Numbered from the stretch's first letter, positions 1 to 10,941 are shown. The stretch: 64,000 bases of DNA from Microcaldota archaeon (GCA_021802765.1 JAJZRI010000004.1:1-64000), one strand, 5' to 3'. Notes: generated by a model from the sequence alone, not told the origin. Made by a program: numbers and translations.

Positions 1-1
1 C

Positions 2-139
2 TGCTACCAGGTCGGAGGCAGTCTGGCCAAAGGAACGCTCGGATCCCAGTTCTCTGGGTACCTCTGGCTCAACTATACCATACCTAACTACGGAACGCAG
101 GTCGAAAGGATAGCAACATTTACTATAACTTACACTTAG
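2..139 (+). CDS. C-terminal fragment of a pilin-like/secreted protein (truncated by window start)
   Basis: Frame 2 reads CYQVGGSLAKGTLGSQFSGYLWLNYTIPNYGTQVERIATFTITYT*; resembles the C-terminus of the pilin at 41675 (GQIFSGYLIVNYTSAYTNFPSTIYGTLRVAVSS). Confidence 0.55.
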   Translation, partial: CYQVGGSLAKGTLGSQFSGYLWLNYTIPNYGTQVERIATFTITYT

Positions 140-167
140 AGCCTTGCATCGCCCGCATATTTGAATG

Positions 168-836
168 CTATCTTGATTCGGCTTTGCTTAGCAAGGTTTC
201 TGCAACCTTGGTGGATATTGTATTATTTAGATTGTTAGTGTATCCGTCTGTTATTACTGTGCCAACAAGATTTCCATATGAAAATATGCTAGTATATTGA
301 TAATCTGGCAATGGCATTATGAAATTTGGAGATTTTATTACACTAGTATTGAATACAGCTATGGATCTGACAGTATATATTTTTGTATTCCCATACTGGC
401 TGTAATTCGAAGGGGATTTGTTATTTGCCATATACCATTGCACTGATTGATTTGCATTATTGCTAAATATCATGCTATTTACCGCTTCAGAAGCAGAACT
501 GCTGTTATCCATAAGAAACACAATTATGGCTATGGTCTTAGGGAAGGTGGTGAAATTGTTAAGTGTTCCAGTAAAATTAAATAATGAAGAGGATGACTCA
601 ACATAGCCTAATCCTCTAAGCTGCTGTAAAAATGTAGCATTTTTCTCTGTGTAAATCACCGTATAGTCTGGACTATTTGCTATTGCACGCACTTCAGTCA
701 CATTTAGGGTTGGCAAGGCCCGTGCATTCGTGTTAAATATATTTACCTGCCCTCCAGCTGGCCTAAAAGCCACCAATATAACAATAATTATTAAGTAATC
801 TATTATTTCTGCTTTTTTTTGCAATCCATATCTCAT
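168..836 (-). CDS. Membrane-anchored, sequon-rich surface protein; distant paralog of the 36.7-39.7 kb family
   Basis: Intact ORF, N-terminal hydrophobic segment, many N-x-S/T; C-terminal YGNLVGTVITDGYTNNLNNTISTKVAETLL matches the family pattern. Confidence 0.6.
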   Translation of the reverse strand: MRYGLQKKAEIIDYLIIIVILVAFRPAGGQVNIFNTNARALPTLNVTEVRAIANSPDYTVIYTEKNATFLQQLRGLGYVESSSSLFNFTGTLNNFTTFPKTIAIIVFLMDNSSSASEAVNSMIFSNNANQSVQWYMANNKSPSNYSQYGNTKIYTVRSIAVFNTSVIKSPNFIMPLPDYQYTSIFSYGNLVGTVITDGYTNNLNNTISTKVAETLLSKAESR

Positions 837-910
837 TATTAAAACCGACTATACAATATGTTTAAAGCAAAACTCTATAAATACTTGTAGAATACAAATA
901 CGTTCGTAAA

Positions 911-2851
911 TTGGCTGATAAAATGGGTATTAAATTCCAACAGCTCATTCTGTTCCTGTTCTTATTAGTGTTAGTCGTTCCTGTAATCAATGCCAAGTCG
1001 ATACAGATGAGATGCGGTGGCGTAATGAATCTTTCGAATACTTTATACATTTATCCTAACAATTCATGCTTATCTGGAGCGAGGATAATATTTGCAAGTA
1101 ACACGTACAACATCTCCCTAGAATGCCTTTCAGGGCAATTAATCTCAAACACACAATCCATAATTGCAGGAGACCTAGCCACATCCGCCGGAATATACAA
1201 TTGCACTTTAAAAAATCCTACAGTGTATGTCGGTAATGGCTCGAGCCTCTACTTGATGGGCAATTCAATTAACTCGACAAAAATAAATGTAAAACAAGGC
1301 TCTAACGTTATCATAGGGCATTATCTGAGGATAAATGTATTTGCACCAAACGGTTTCAATTCCACAAAGCTATTTGGGCATAGGGTGGCCGGATTCTCAT
1401 ATGTATTCCCGCTAATTAATCATACTGTGGACTATAACGACACCGAACTGCAAATGGGTGGGTTTTACATTAGGGGCTTTCCACAAAAGTTCAAAGATCT
1501 ACAAAAAACCATTCCATTTGGGGCTTACAATATGAATGGAAGTCAGATATTTGAAAACTTCTCACATGTGAACTACGGCCAGCTTGAAGGATGGAAAATA
1601 TTGCCAGTAGTGCAATATTTTATAACTAACAATTCAATAATAAATTTTAATCCTTATGCAGTAGATTATTCATTTTTAGCTTTCGATCAACTAGTTATGT
1701 ATCGGTTAAACATAACAAGAGACGTAAATCTTACGCCCATATACATACAGCCGATATACCCCACATTTAACTGGAATATTATACCTGACAATTTCAGCAA
1801 CATAGTAAAAATACGTTATATTGTAAGTATACCTCCATCCGATGCAAATTGGAACTTTACCGACTATTTATATAGGTATTCTCCTTTGGAATTTGTGCTA
1901 AATCCAGTTTCAGGAGGAATAGGGCCCCACTCTATACTTTACAGGGCATTTACCTTTCCAAATAAAAATTATTACCAAAATCTTAATGGTTCTCTTACTT
2001 ATCTGATAAATTATACAGAAAAGCTTGCAATAGGACTTAATTCATCAATTATGACAGCGCAAGGAACAATACCTGGTCTGGGTTCTTTCATACAGGACTC
2101 TACAACGCCTTCTTTTAGTATTGGGATTGGATTTTGTGCAGTGCCATACAACATGTCCGCGCAAAACATAAATTACATAACCGTAAGCAATCCTGGAGAA
2201 TACCAGATGGCTTCTAATCTTCGTCCTCTTGCAGAACCAGCACTTCCCCAACTTGTCAATGCGCCATGCAACACGGGCATTGTTATATCTGGAAATGACA
2301 TCCAAATAAATTGCAATAATTGGTCCATTAATGATACTGTAAGTGGCATATTGATAGAAAATTCAAGCAACATCCTTATTAGGGATTGCAAAATAAATGG
2401 AAATGGGATAATGATAAACAACTCCAAAGGGATTTCATTATACAACGTAACCCTTACACCAACAGCTGCGAATCATTCAGGGATATCAATAAATGACGCG
2501 TTAGGCGTAACCTTATACAATCTTACCCTAAATAACGGATATAAATATCCATTTTCAGTATTCTCATCTTCCGGCACTCCCTTCTCAGAGGCGATTCAAA
2601 TACACAATCTTATGATGTGCGGATCAGATAATATCTCTGCAATAAGCCACTTTGCATTCATATACAATTCAAAATCTACTTGCCCATCACAATTCGAAAG
2701 TATATTATATAAATTAGATCTCAATTCCAAAAAGGAACTAATAATCCTTTCTCTCGTCATTGCAATAATATACATTTTACTTGCAGTCAAGCATATTTCA
2801 CGCAAGCAAAATAAGGAACCAAAGGCCAAAAGAAAAGCCGCAAAAAATTAA
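911..2851 (+). CDS. Secreted surface protein with beta-helix-like repeats and C-terminal TM anchor
   Basis: Signal peptide; repeats such as NSSNILIRDCKINGNGIMINNSKGISLYNVTL; C-terminal hydrophobic segment and Lys-rich tail. Confidence 0.65.
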   Translation: MADKMGIKFQQLILFLFLLVLVVPVINAKSIQMRCGGVMNLSNTLYIYPNNSCLSGARIIFASNTYNISLECLSGQLISNTQSIIAGDLATSAGIYNCTLKNPTVYVGNGSSLYLMGNSINSTKINVKQGSNVIIGHYLRINVFAPNGFNSTKLFGHRVAGFSYVFPLINHTVDYNDTELQMGGFYIRGFPQKFKDLQKTIPFGAYNMNGSQIFENFSHVNYGQLEGWKILPVVQYFITNNSIINFNPYAVDYSFLAFDQLVMYRLNITRDVNLTPIYIQPIYPTFNWNIIPDNFSNIVKIRYIVSIPPSDANWNFTDYLYRYSPLEFVLNPVSGGIGPHSILYRAFTFPNKNYYQNLNGSLTYLINYTEKLAIGLNSSIMTAQGTIPGLGSFIQDSTTPSFSIGIGFCAVPYNMSAQNINYITVSNPGEYQMASNLRPLAEPALPQLVNAPCNTGIVISGNDIQINCNNWSINDTVSGILIENSSNILIRDCKINGNGIMINNSKGISLYNVTLTPTAANHSGISINDALGVTLYNLTLNNGYKYPFSVFSSSGTPFSEAIQIHNLMMCGSDNISAISHFAFIYNSKSTCPSQFESILYKLDLNSKKELIILSLVIAIIYILLAVKHISRKQNKEPKAKRKAAKN

Positions 2852-2894
2852 TATAAAAATACCAACCAGATATGTCTGTGATCAGGTTTTAATA

Positions 2895-4331
2895 ATGCCC
2901 AGCAAAATAAAAACGCAAAAAGCAGTGCAATGGAACTTGATAATTGTTGCTTCCGCTTTGCTTCTATTTGTATTCGGCTACGTGGTCTATCTGCATTCCA
3001 TTAGTACATCAACCATTACCCTAGGGTATCCTGTAGTGCAATACGATGCCGGTCCAACTCATACCTATTTTATAAATAGTTCTATCGCTCCCCTAAATAT
3101 AAGCGTACATGCGGCCATATATGGTACACCTACCATCTACAACAACGTTCTATATGTAACTACCATGGGCAATCTTACCCAACTCCAGCAGAGTAGATAC
3201 GATCTGACAAATGGTACGGTATCTGCAATAGACATGAGCACTGGCGTTCTTTTGTGGAAGGATACTTTTCCAAATCAGATAATGACCCAGCCGATAACTG
3301 CAAAGGGGCTAATAGTGGTGGGAGTGAGCAACAACGGAGAGGTGCCTCCGCAATATTACAATACTGCAGAAGCAATAGTAGGAATAAACATGACTACTGG
3401 AAAGGTCATATGGAATGATGCGAACGGGGGCGGGTCTCCAACAGGAACAGACCTTGCAACTCCTGCATATTACAATGGTCTCATAATAGAGCCCGGAATG
3501 GGTGTTGCAACCATATATAATGCTTCAACCGGGGTAGTAGTTAATACTATAAATACATATCTTCCGGATTTACTTTCTTCACCACTGTTAGTAAACGGCA
3601 CTGCGTATTTCGGCGCAGGATATGCAAGCGTGTATGGGTTTAATTCTTTCAGTAGGAACATATCTGGCGTGCCAATGAACATAACCTCTGACGAAAGACT
3701 ATTTGCAGTGAAAATAGATTCTGGAAAAATTATTTGGCAAACGCGTTTCTTAAATGCAGGCGCCGGTCTCAATGATATCTGCGCGGCATTCTCAAACGGA
3801 ACGATAGTTGCTGCTTATCTTTATCAAAGCGACTACAGCAATCCTACCTTGGTGGCCCTTAACTCATCCACAGGAAACACAATATGGAAATTAAATGAGA
3901 CAAAGTATGTGCAATATAGTCACCGTGCAATGGAGAACATCCCTTCGATGTACTATGGTCTTAACTACACCCAGAACACCTTATCTCCAATAACTTTATG
4001 GAATGGCACTGCGTACTCCGATTCAAATTATCTTGGATATTTATTTGCTGTCAACATATCTACTGGAAAAGTGCTCTGGGCTACACAAACGGGCCAGGAG
4101 GAAGGAAATCCGAATGTGTTCCTTGGCCATTATCTGATAGCGATTACGGATGGAGGCATGATTATAATACTGAATGCAACCAATGGCAATATAATAAATC
4201 AGAAGTACATAGGTCTGCCGCATTTAGCATCCCAGCCCATAATAACAAAGAATTATGCTATTCTTTCCGGAATGAATGGCAGGATATTTACCGTACCGCT
4301 TAAATCATTAATAACCCCAAATAATAGTTGA
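2895..4331 (+). CDS. Membrane-anchored PQQ-like beta-propeller protein
   Basis: Repeated blades (SAIDMSTGVLLWKDTF, VGINMTTGKVIWND, FAVKIDSGKIIWQT, FAVNISTGKVLWAT); start MPSKIKTQ chosen so the TM segment is N-terminal. Confidence 0.8.
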   Translation: MPSKIKTQKAVQWNLIIVASALLLFVFGYVVYLHSISTSTITLGYPVVQYDAGPTHTYFINSSIAPLNISVHAAIYGTPTIYNNVLYVTTMGNLTQLQQSRYDLTNGTVSAIDMSTGVLLWKDTFPNQIMTQPITAKGLIVVGVSNNGEVPPQYYNTAEAIVGINMTTGKVIWNDANGGGSPTGTDLATPAYYNGLIIEPGMGVATIYNASTGVVVNTINTYLPDLLSSPLLVNGTAYFGAGYASVYGFNSFSRNISGVPMNITSDERLFAVKIDSGKIIWQTRFLNAGAGLNDICAAFSNGTIVAAYLYQSDYSNPTLVALNSSTGNTIWKLNETKYVQYSHRAMENIPSMYYGLNYTQNTLSPITLWNGTAYSDSNYLGYLFAVNISTGKVLWATQTGQEEGNPNVFLGHYLIAITDGGMIIILNATNGNIINQKYIGLPHLASQPIITKNYAILSGMNGRIFTVPLKSLITPNNS

Positions 4332-4353
4332 TATTCTGCCAGGCAAAAACAAA

Positions 4354-6009
4354 GTGAAAACACCATCATTTAACAAAATAGCCCTAGCAGCAATATTCCT
4401 CTTTGGACTTGTTCTATCGCTACTGTTATTCAAAGGGATGAGTTTTTACGGCGACGATGCCTCATACACGCAGTACATTCCTTCGATATTGTCAGGCACC
4501 TTTAGCGAAAGCATAAACATCTTCTCAATACGACTTCTCATGGACCTACCACTTGCCTTATTTGTTGGTATATTTGGATATACGGACCTAGGCGCAGGTG
4601 CTTGGGCCCTAATATCCTATCTTATCATAATACCGCTCATTTACCTTATAGGGAAAGAGCTTGGCAATGAAAAAGGAGGGCTGCTTGCTGCGTTTCTGTT
4701 CTCGTTCTACCCTCTAATAATACACTTTAACACTTCTCCAGATCCAATGCTGCCAATGGCCCTTTTCCTCACCGCATCCCTTCTTTTTTTCGTAAAAGGC
4801 ATGAATAAATCAAGCAGCATTGATTACTGGATCGCCGGATTTCTTGCATTCCTAGCAACACTTGCAAATCCACTAGCATATCTTTATCTGCTGTTCTATG
4901 GGTTCTATTTTGTTGCAGATTCCGCATACCAGTCGATTAAAAAACGCACTGCCATAATAGAATTTAAAATCTTATATGTATTTCTTGGAGTTGCGACTGC
5001 AATAGCTTTATTGGGATATGTTAATATGACAATTGCAAATGGCAACCCATTCTTTGAACTTAATATGACCAACAACTATTACAGCGCCGCCGGGGGTCCA
5101 GACCAGATCTTCTATACAAATCCAAGCCTAACCTACTATATAGATGGCTATTTCCCATATGGCATAATTCCATTTATAACAAATTCCACAGGCACCGTCA
5201 TAAATCCGCAGTCCGTAATGCAGCACCTGTTTTCAATTAATCAACTTTGGGCAAATGATGTTGGGTTCTTCGGCTACGTTGCCGTGCTTCTTGGGATATA
5301 CCTTCTCGTAGATGGCAGAAAAAGGTCCCGGTTCACTCTTATTATTGCCGCATTCATAATAGGCTACATGGAATTCGGAAGTATGAGTATCACACATTAT
5401 TTCCCCATATACAAGCTGATGCGATTTACAGTTGTTGCAGCCGTTCCAATACTGCTGGTTATGGGATTTGCACTTTCTGAATTTGTATGGGGCAAGAATC
5501 ATATAAGCGATCTGACAAAGAAACAGAGGGTCGCCATTGCCGCTATCATCTTCATATTCCTGCTGTCAACATCCCTTCCAATCAATTATTTCTACTATAT
5601 CTATAATCACAACACAATGGCCTTCATAAAACAGGCGGCCCACAGCCTAAGCACAGCGAACCTTAGCGGAGCTAGCGTACTTACAACTGCAGAAGCGCCA
5701 GGATATCTAGCATATTATCTTGGCTACCCTAAAAATACCGTCATATCGCTGTATGATAACGGCGCCTACGGGGGCATGTTTATCCCCACATGTGCAAGCA
5801 TACCGCACAATACCTATGTAATAATACCAACTCCAGAAGGAATAGCTGCAGTAAACAGTTACAATTTATGGGTAATAAATGAGACGTGGGCCTACAACCC
5901 TTCAGAGTGCAATCTCTCCCTATATGCAAATACGTCAAGCATACCCGGGATAAACAACAATTCCATATACAATCCCGCATATGTTGGAAATATCTACTTC
6001 AACAAGTAA
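4354..6009 (+). CDS. GT-C (GT39/PMT/ArnT-like) membrane glycosyltransferase
   Basis: Multi-TM protein with N-terminal GDDASYTQY loop typical of dolichyl-phosphate-sugar glycosyltransferases; GTG start. Confidence 0.7.
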   Translation: MKTPSFNKIALAAIFLFGLVLSLLLFKGMSFYGDDASYTQYIPSILSGTFSESINIFSIRLLMDLPLALFVGIFGYTDLGAGAWALISYLIIIPLIYLIGKELGNEKGGLLAAFLFSFYPLIIHFNTSPDPMLPMALFLTASLLFFVKGMNKSSSIDYWIAGFLAFLATLANPLAYLYLLFYGFYFVADSAYQSIKKRTAIIEFKILYVFLGVATAIALLGYVNMTIANGNPFFELNMTNNYYSAAGGPDQIFYTNPSLTYYIDGYFPYGIIPFITNSTGTVINPQSVMQHLFSINQLWANDVGFFGYVAVLLGIYLLVDGRKRSRFTLIIAAFIIGYMEFGSMSITHYFPIYKLMRFTVVAAVPILLVMGFALSEFVWGKNHISDLTKKQRVAIAAIIFIFLLSTSLPINYFYYIYNHNTMAFIKQAAHSLSTANLSGASVLTTAEAPGYLAYYLGYPKNTVISLYDNGAYGGMFIPTCASIPHNTYVIIPTPEGIAAVNSYNLWVINETWAYNPSECNLSLYANTSSIPGINNNSIYNPAYVGNIYFNK

Positions 6010-6018
6010 GCAGTATTT

Positions 6019-6723
6019 TTAGAAAACACCAAACCTCCTCCTATTATCCTTACCTGCATTATCCGATTTTTCTGCCTTAATCCTAAACCTTTCAGTAACA
6101 AGTATCTTTCCATTGCCCCTGCACACATGGCAAGCCTTTTCAAAGATCTTCTTCCTGCCCATGCACCTATCGCACGTGGTCATCATCTCAAAGCTTCCAA
6201 GAAATGTATTCTGCCTCACATGGCGCATTCCCGTTCCATTGCATGCCGGGCATCGCACCTCCCTGGATCCCGGTTCTCCGCCGCTTCCACCGCAATTCCC
6301 ACATGTTTTGTATCTTTGCACCTCAAATTCACGTTCGACGCCCCTTTCTATGTCGTCAAACGAGAGATTTATGTTTACACCCTGCGCCTCCCCTCCAAAA
6401 CCCCCAAATCCTTCACCTCCGAGGTTGGAATACATGTTGCTCTGCATGTCCTGGAATATGTCTTCAAAGTTGAACCCGCGGAATATGTCCTCCTGGCTGA
6501 ACTTCCTGCCGAATCCTTCTGGACCATACGCATCGTATTCCCTTCTTTTTTCAGGATTGCTCAAGACCGCGTAGGCGGCGTTTATCTCCTTAAACTTCTC
6601 TTCAGCCTCTTTGCTCTTATTTTTGTCCGGATGGTACTTCAGGGCAAGTTCCCTATATGCCTTCTTTATCTGGTCGGCACTGGCATTTTTTGGAACTCCT
6701 AATATTGAATAGTAATCTACCAT
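6019..6723 (-). CDS. dnaJ: Short DnaJ: J-domain, G-rich linker and zinc-finger region only
   Basis: [32 protein letters not shown] with HPD; four CxxCxG-type repeats; stops soon after the last one. Confidence 0.93.
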   Translation of the reverse strand: MVDYYSILGVPKNASADQIKKAYRELALKYHPDKNKSKEAEEKFKEINAAYAVLSNPEKRREYDAYGPEGFGRKFSQEDIFRGFNFEDIFQDMQSNMYSNLGGEGFGGFGGEAQGVNINLSFDDIERGVEREFEVQRYKTCGNCGGSGGEPGSREVRCPACNGTGMRHVRQNTFLGSFEMMTTCDRCMGRKKIFEKACHVCRGNGKILVTERFRIKAEKSDNAGKDNRRRFGVF

Positions 6724-6733
6724 CTAAGACACG

Positions 6734-8581
6734 TCATGTTCCTGTATTTGCGCCATTCTTGTCTTCCCCGCCACTTTCCGGTCCGCTAGGGCCTTCAGAT
6801 CCAGAAGAATTTGCCGCTCCTGCGCCATCCTTGCCGTACATGCTCGATCCTATCTCCTGCGCAGCTTCCTTGAGGCCGTCAAGCGCGATCTTCATCTTAA
6901 CGTAATCCTCGCCTTTCAGGATCTCGTCGACTTCTGCCCTGGCTTTCTCTACCTTGTCGTAGACCTCCTTGGGTATCTTCTCCTTGTACTCCTTAAGGGT
7001 CTTATCAGTAGTGTAGACCAGACTTTCGGCTTCGTTTCTTAGCTGTGCATTCTCAAGATTCACCTTGTCCTCTTCGGCATGCGCTTCGGCCTCCTTGACC
7101 ATCCTGTCAATATCCTCTCTCTTCATCTTGTTAGGCGCGATTACCTCCATTTTCTGTTCCTTTCCTGTAGCCTTGTCCTTTGCGCTTACGTGCAGGATCC
7201 CGTTTGCATCTATATCGAATGTAACTTCTATCTGTGGGGTTCCCCTAGCTGCAGGCGGTATGCCTGTAAGCTCAAATCGACCAAGTTCCACATTGTCTCC
7301 AGACCTGGGCCTTTCCCCCTGCAATATATGTATGTCAACAGCCGGTTGGTTGTCCTGCGCCGTAGTGAAGGTCTGAGTCTTCTTTATCGGAATAGTGGTA
7401 TTTTTCTCTATTATCTTGGTCATAAGGCCACCAAGAGTCTCTATTCCAAGGGAGAGCGGAGTCACATCCAGCAGAACTATATCCTTTACCTCTCCAGTAA
7501 GCACTCCTGCCTGTATTGCCGCTCCAAATGCCACTGCCTCCATCGGATCCACGCCGCGCTCTATCTTCTTGCCAAGAAGCTGCTCTACATATCTCTGTAC
7601 TATTGGCATCCTTGTCGGTCCGCCAACGAGTATAACCTTGTCCACCTGTCCAGGCTCGAGTCCGGCGTCCTTGAGAGCCTGTATGACCGGCTTTGTAGTC
7701 CTTTCCACTATTGGCAGGACTATCTCCTCAAGCTTTGCTCGTGTTAGCTTATAAGTGAAGTGCACAGGAGCGTTTCCAGGTCCCATCGTAAGGAACGGCA
7801 GGCTTATCTCGCTTGCCAGTGTGGTGGATAACTCTATCTTTGCCTTCTCCCCAGCCTCGCGTATTCTCTGCACGCCCTGCTTGTCCTTTGAGACATCCAC
7901 TCCGGAGCTCTTCTTTATTTCACTTAATAGGAAAGAGACAAGTGAGTTGTCCATGTCTGTACCTCCAAGCTGCGTATCCCCGTTAGTCGATTTTACTTCG
8001 AATACGCCGTTGCCAAACTCCATTATGGTAACGTCAAGCGTTCCTCCTCCAAAGTCGTAAACAAGCACTTTCATGTCCTTTCCTGCCTTATCAAGCCCAT
8101 AAGCAAGCGCAGCAGCCGTAGGTTCATTAACAAGCCTTACAACCTCAAGCCCGGCAATTTCTCCAGCATCCTTTGTTGCCTGCCTTTGGTTGTCATTGAA
8201 GTATGCCGGCACAGTTATTACTGCCTTCTTTACCTCTTCGCCAAGGAAGGCTTCTGCATCCTTCTTTATCTTCTGAAGAAGCATTGCCGATAGTTCTTGT
8301 GGCGTGTAATCCTTCCCATATATCTTGTACTTGTAATCTGTGCCCATCTTCCTCTTGAATGCATTTACCGTACCTTCCGCATTTGCCACTGCCTGTCTCT
8401 TTGCTGGCTCTCCAACAAGCCTGTCACCATCCTTTGTGAAAGCCACGAAGCTTGGAAATGACTTTCCGTAAACTGATGTGCCCTCCGCACTAGGGACGAG
8501 CACCGGCCGTCCTCCTTCAAGCACAGCAGCCGCAGAGTTCGAAGTTCCTAAATCTATTCCTATTATTTTTGCCATATTCAT
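6734..8581 (-). CDS. dnaK: Molecular chaperone DnaK (Hsp70)
   Basis: [41 protein letters not shown]. Confidence 0.98.
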   Translation of the reverse strand: MNMAKIIGIDLGTSNSAAAVLEGGRPVLVPSAEGTSVYGKSFPSFVAFTKDGDRLVGEPAKRQAVANAEGTVNAFKRKMGTDYKYKIYGKDYTPQELSAMLLQKIKKDAEAFLGEEVKKAVITVPAYFNDNQRQATKDAGEIAGLEVVRLVNEPTAAALAYGLDKAGKDMKVLVYDFGGGTLDVTIMEFGNGVFEVKSTNGDTQLGGTDMDNSLVSFLLSEIKKSSGVDVSKDKQGVQRIREAGEKAKIELSTTLASEISLPFLTMGPGNAPVHFTYKLTRAKLEEIVLPIVERTTKPVIQALKDAGLEPGQVDKVILVGGPTRMPIVQRYVEQLLGKKIERGVDPMEAVAFGAAIQAGVLTGEVKDIVLLDVTPLSLGIETLGGLMTKIIEKNTTIPIKKTQTFTTAQDNQPAVDIHILQGERPRSGDNVELGRFELTGIPPAARGTPQIEVTFDIDANGILHVSAKDKATGKEQKMEVIAPNKMKREDIDRMVKEAEAHAEEDKVNLENAQLRNEAESLVYTTDKTLKEYKEKIPKEVYDKVEKARAEVDEILKGEDYVKMKIALDGLKEAAQEIGSSMYGKDGAGAANSSGSEGPSGPESGGEDKNGANTGT

Positions 8582-9078
8582 TCACCTTTTTGTTTTTCCT
8601 CTTCATGCTCCGCCTTCGATACTATGACCGAAGCGGGCCTAAGCATAATGTTGTTAAGCATGTATCCTTTTCTTACAACCTCTATTATTTCCCCATCCTC
8701 CTTCCCGTCGTTTCGCGTGAGCACTATTTCGTGCCTGTACGGGTCGAACTTGCCATCAACCCTTATTTCCGTAAGTCCGAATCCTTTCAGCGTTGACATT
8801 AGGTTTGAAAAAATGAGCCCTATTCCTTTCTCATTATCGCTTCCCTTTCCAAATGCCTTCATGGCCAGCTCAAACTCGTCTACCGTAGGCAACACCTTAG
8901 AGATCACCTCCGATCTGCCTATCTCGCGCGAATTTTCTAGGTCCTTTGCCATTCTCTTCTTGTAATTGTCAAACTCCGCAGCAAGCCTAAGCAGCCTATC
9001 CCTTACCTCTGCCAGCTCATCCTTGCCATCATCCTTTGCAACGTGTGCATCATTATTTTCTTGCTCTTTTTCTGCCAT
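8578..9078 (-). CDS. grpE: GrpE nucleotide exchange factor
   Basis: Coiled-coil followed by [17 protein letters not shown] and [21 protein letters not shown]...FDPYRHE; start at MAEKEQ preferred over the longer ORF. Confidence 0.92.
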   Translation of the reverse strand: MAEKEQENNDAHVAKDDGKDELAEVRDRLLRLAAEFDNYKKRMAKDLENSREIGRSEVISKVLPTVDEFELAMKAFGKGSDNEKGIGLIFSNLMSTLKGFGLTEIRVDGKFDPYRHEIVLTRNDGKEDGEIIEVVRKGYMLNNIMLRPASVIVSKAEHEEEKQKGE

Positions 9079-9478
9079 AAATATCAGATTCAAACATCGC
9101 ATCCATTTTCTGCGCAAATTCGATCATTCTCATGAATTCTCGTTGCATATCTGCCTGAAGTTCCTCAAGCGTGCTAGCCATATCTGTGGACCTTAGGTAA
9201 TACTTCCTTCCCTTCCTAACCACTATGCCTGAGTATATCATCCTGTTTAGGTGGTATATGATTGTCGTCCTAGGGGTCCCGAGCCTCACCTTTAGCTCCA
9301 TGCTGGTTACTCCATTGCCTTTTATGCTCTTATCTATTATCTCCTTGAGCATGGTCGGCTCCAGGCTGTCCTTGTCAGACAAGTCCAGCGACTCGCAGAA
9401 CCATGTGACAAGCGTGTCAACGCTCTCCTTCTGAGGCCTGTTCACTTGCTTTATAGCTATGCGCTCTTCGGTTACCAT
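9053..9478 (-). CDS. Winged-helix/ArsR-like transcriptional regulator, first gene of the grpE-dnaK-dnaJ operon
   Basis: MELKVRLGTPRTTIIYHLNRMIYSGIVVRKGRKYYLRS winged-helix pattern; overlaps grpE. Confidence 0.75.
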   Translation of the reverse strand: MVTEERIAIKQVNRPQKESVDTLVTWFCESLDLSDKDSLEPTMLKEIIDKSIKGNGVTSMELKVRLGTPRTTIIYHLNRMIYSGIVVRKGRKYYLRSTDMASTLEELQADMQREFMRMIEFAQKMDAMFESDIYGRKRARK

Positions 9479-9520
9479 ATTCTAACTTATATCCAAACAA
9501 ATATATAAATATTTGCTTTT

Positions 9521-9549
9521 TTTCAATAAAAAGTTGAATATTCAATAAA
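9521..9549. promoter_or_regulatory. Inverted-repeat half-site array upstream of the heat-shock operon TATA-like box
   Basis: TTCAAT-AAAAAG-TTGAATATTCAAT with perfect palindrome TTGAATATTCAA (9534-9545); AT-rich TATA-like stretch at about 9499-9516. Confidence 0.45.
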
Positions 9550-9569
9550 ATAAGTATATATTTACATTT

Positions 9570-10145
9570 TCATAGGTGTTTTGTCAGTTCCTTATACCTA
9601 AAGCAATATGTCACGTGATCATTTACCATTCCTGCTGCCTGCATGAATGCGTAGCATATGGTGCTTCCAACAAAAGAGAATCCCCGTGACCTGAGGTCTT
9701 TGCTCATCCTGTCAGACTCAATGCTGTTCGCAGGTATCATATTTAGCACTGGCCATTTATTGATTATGGGTTTTCCTCCGACAAAACTCCATATGTAATC
9801 ATCAAAGCTGCCAAATTCCTCCTTTACTCTCATGAATGCCTTTGCATTGTTTATTGCTGCATTTATCTTTAGCCTGTTTCTTATTATGCCGGAGTCGTGC
9901 ATCAGTGACCCGACTCGTTCATTTCCATATCTAGATATCTTGATTGGATCAAAACCGTCAAATGCCTTCCTGTAATTCTCCCTCTTCCTGAGCACTGTGA
10001 GCCAGCTCAGGCCCGCCTGCATTCCATCAAGCATCAAGAATTCAAATAACCTGCCATCAGAGTGCAACGGCACACCCCACTCTTTGTCATGGTACTTTAT
10101 ATAAATGGGATCGGATCCTGACCACTCGCACCTTTTCAAAGCCAC
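9570..10145 (-). CDS. tag: DNA-3-methyladenine glycosylase I
   Basis: RCEWSGSDPIYIKYHDKEWGVPLHSDGRLFEFLMLDGMQAGLSWLTVLRKRE; C-terminal GSTICYAFMQAAGMVNDH. Confidence 0.95.
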   Translation of the reverse strand: MALKRCEWSGSDPIYIKYHDKEWGVPLHSDGRLFEFLMLDGMQAGLSWLTVLRKRENYRKAFDGFDPIKISRYGNERVGSLMHDSGIIRNRLKINAAINNAKAFMRVKEEFGSFDDYIWSFVGGKPIINKWPVLNMIPANSIESDRMSKDLRSRGFSFVGSTICYAFMQAAGMVNDHVTYCFRYKELTKHL

Positions 10146-10149
10146 AATA

Positions 10150-10941
10150 TCACCGCATATTCAATTCATCGTATATATTGTCTATGGAGCTTGCACCTAT
10201 TCGAAAGCTTCCCGGCTCAGCCTTCCTGCCCGATGCCCGCAGAAGATCTAGTATCTGCCCCGCGCTGCGTATCCCTCCAGAAGCCTTTATTCCTACGCTA
10301 TCCTTTTTCATTCTTTTGCTAACTGCTGCTATAAGCTTCACATCATCCACCGTCGCTCCTGTGCTTGTATTTCCCATCCGCACAGTATAATCCTTCTCAG
10401 CATATCCACTACTTGTCTTGATGAAATCGACTCCGGCTTCAAGGGCCATTTCACAGGCCCTCAATTTTTCCTTTTCGGTAAGATACGCTGTTTCAATTAT
10501 CATCTTGATCCTCATGTCACCAGAATGTGCCATCTGGGTAAGTGCAACCATGTCATTCTCCACTTCTTTAAACCTTCTTGATTTAAGGGCGCCGATTCGC
10601 ATCATAGCGTCAATTTCGTCTGCAATTCCAATAAGCGATTTTATCTCTCCAATCCTTCCATCCTCTAAGCCCCCTCCTAACGGGTAGTCTACAGTGACGG
10701 CAAGTTTGAGATTCAACTTGCCGCGCTCTATCTCATTCCTTGCAAGCAGGGCGTGTTCTGGCAATATACACACCGCGTATGTTCCAAGCCTTGCTGCCCG
10801 GTTAACAAGCTCCTTTATCTGTTCATCTGTACTAAATGCCCTTAGATTAGTATAGTCTATCAGACCCATCACGTCCGCAGCACTAAGGCGGGCTTTCTTT
10901 CTAGATTCATTCCCCATAATAAAGTATTTATCCAAAGCCAT
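10150..10941 (-). CDS. deoC: Deoxyribose-phosphate aldolase
   Basis: LIDYTNLRAF, VDFIKTSSGY, VGIKASGGIRS; internal start MALDKYF preferred. Confidence 0.93.
   Translation of the reverse strand: MALDKYFIMGNESRKKARLSAADVMGLIDYTNLRAFSTDEQIKELVNRAARLGTYAVCILPEHALLARNEIERGKLNLKLAVTVDYPLGGGLEDGRIGEIKSLIGIADEIDAMMRIGALKSRRFKEVENDMVALTQMAHSGDMRIKMIIETAYLTEKEKLRACEMALEAGVDFIKTSSGYAEKDYTVRMGNTSTGATVDDVKLIAAVSKRMKKDSVGIKASGGIRSAGQILDLLRASGRKAEPGSFRIGASSIDNIYDELNMR

Noticed and set aside
5780-6019. A frameshifted DnaJ C-terminal domain downstream of dnaJ
   Set aside because: Minus-strand frames here show no CTD I/II similarity; the region encodes the C-terminus of the convergent glycosyltransferase.
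6113-8060. Plus-strand ORFs opposite dnaJ/dnaK (for example 7079-7747, 222 aa)
   Set aside because: Shadow ORFs opposite strongly conserved dnaJ and dnaK; no recognisable product.
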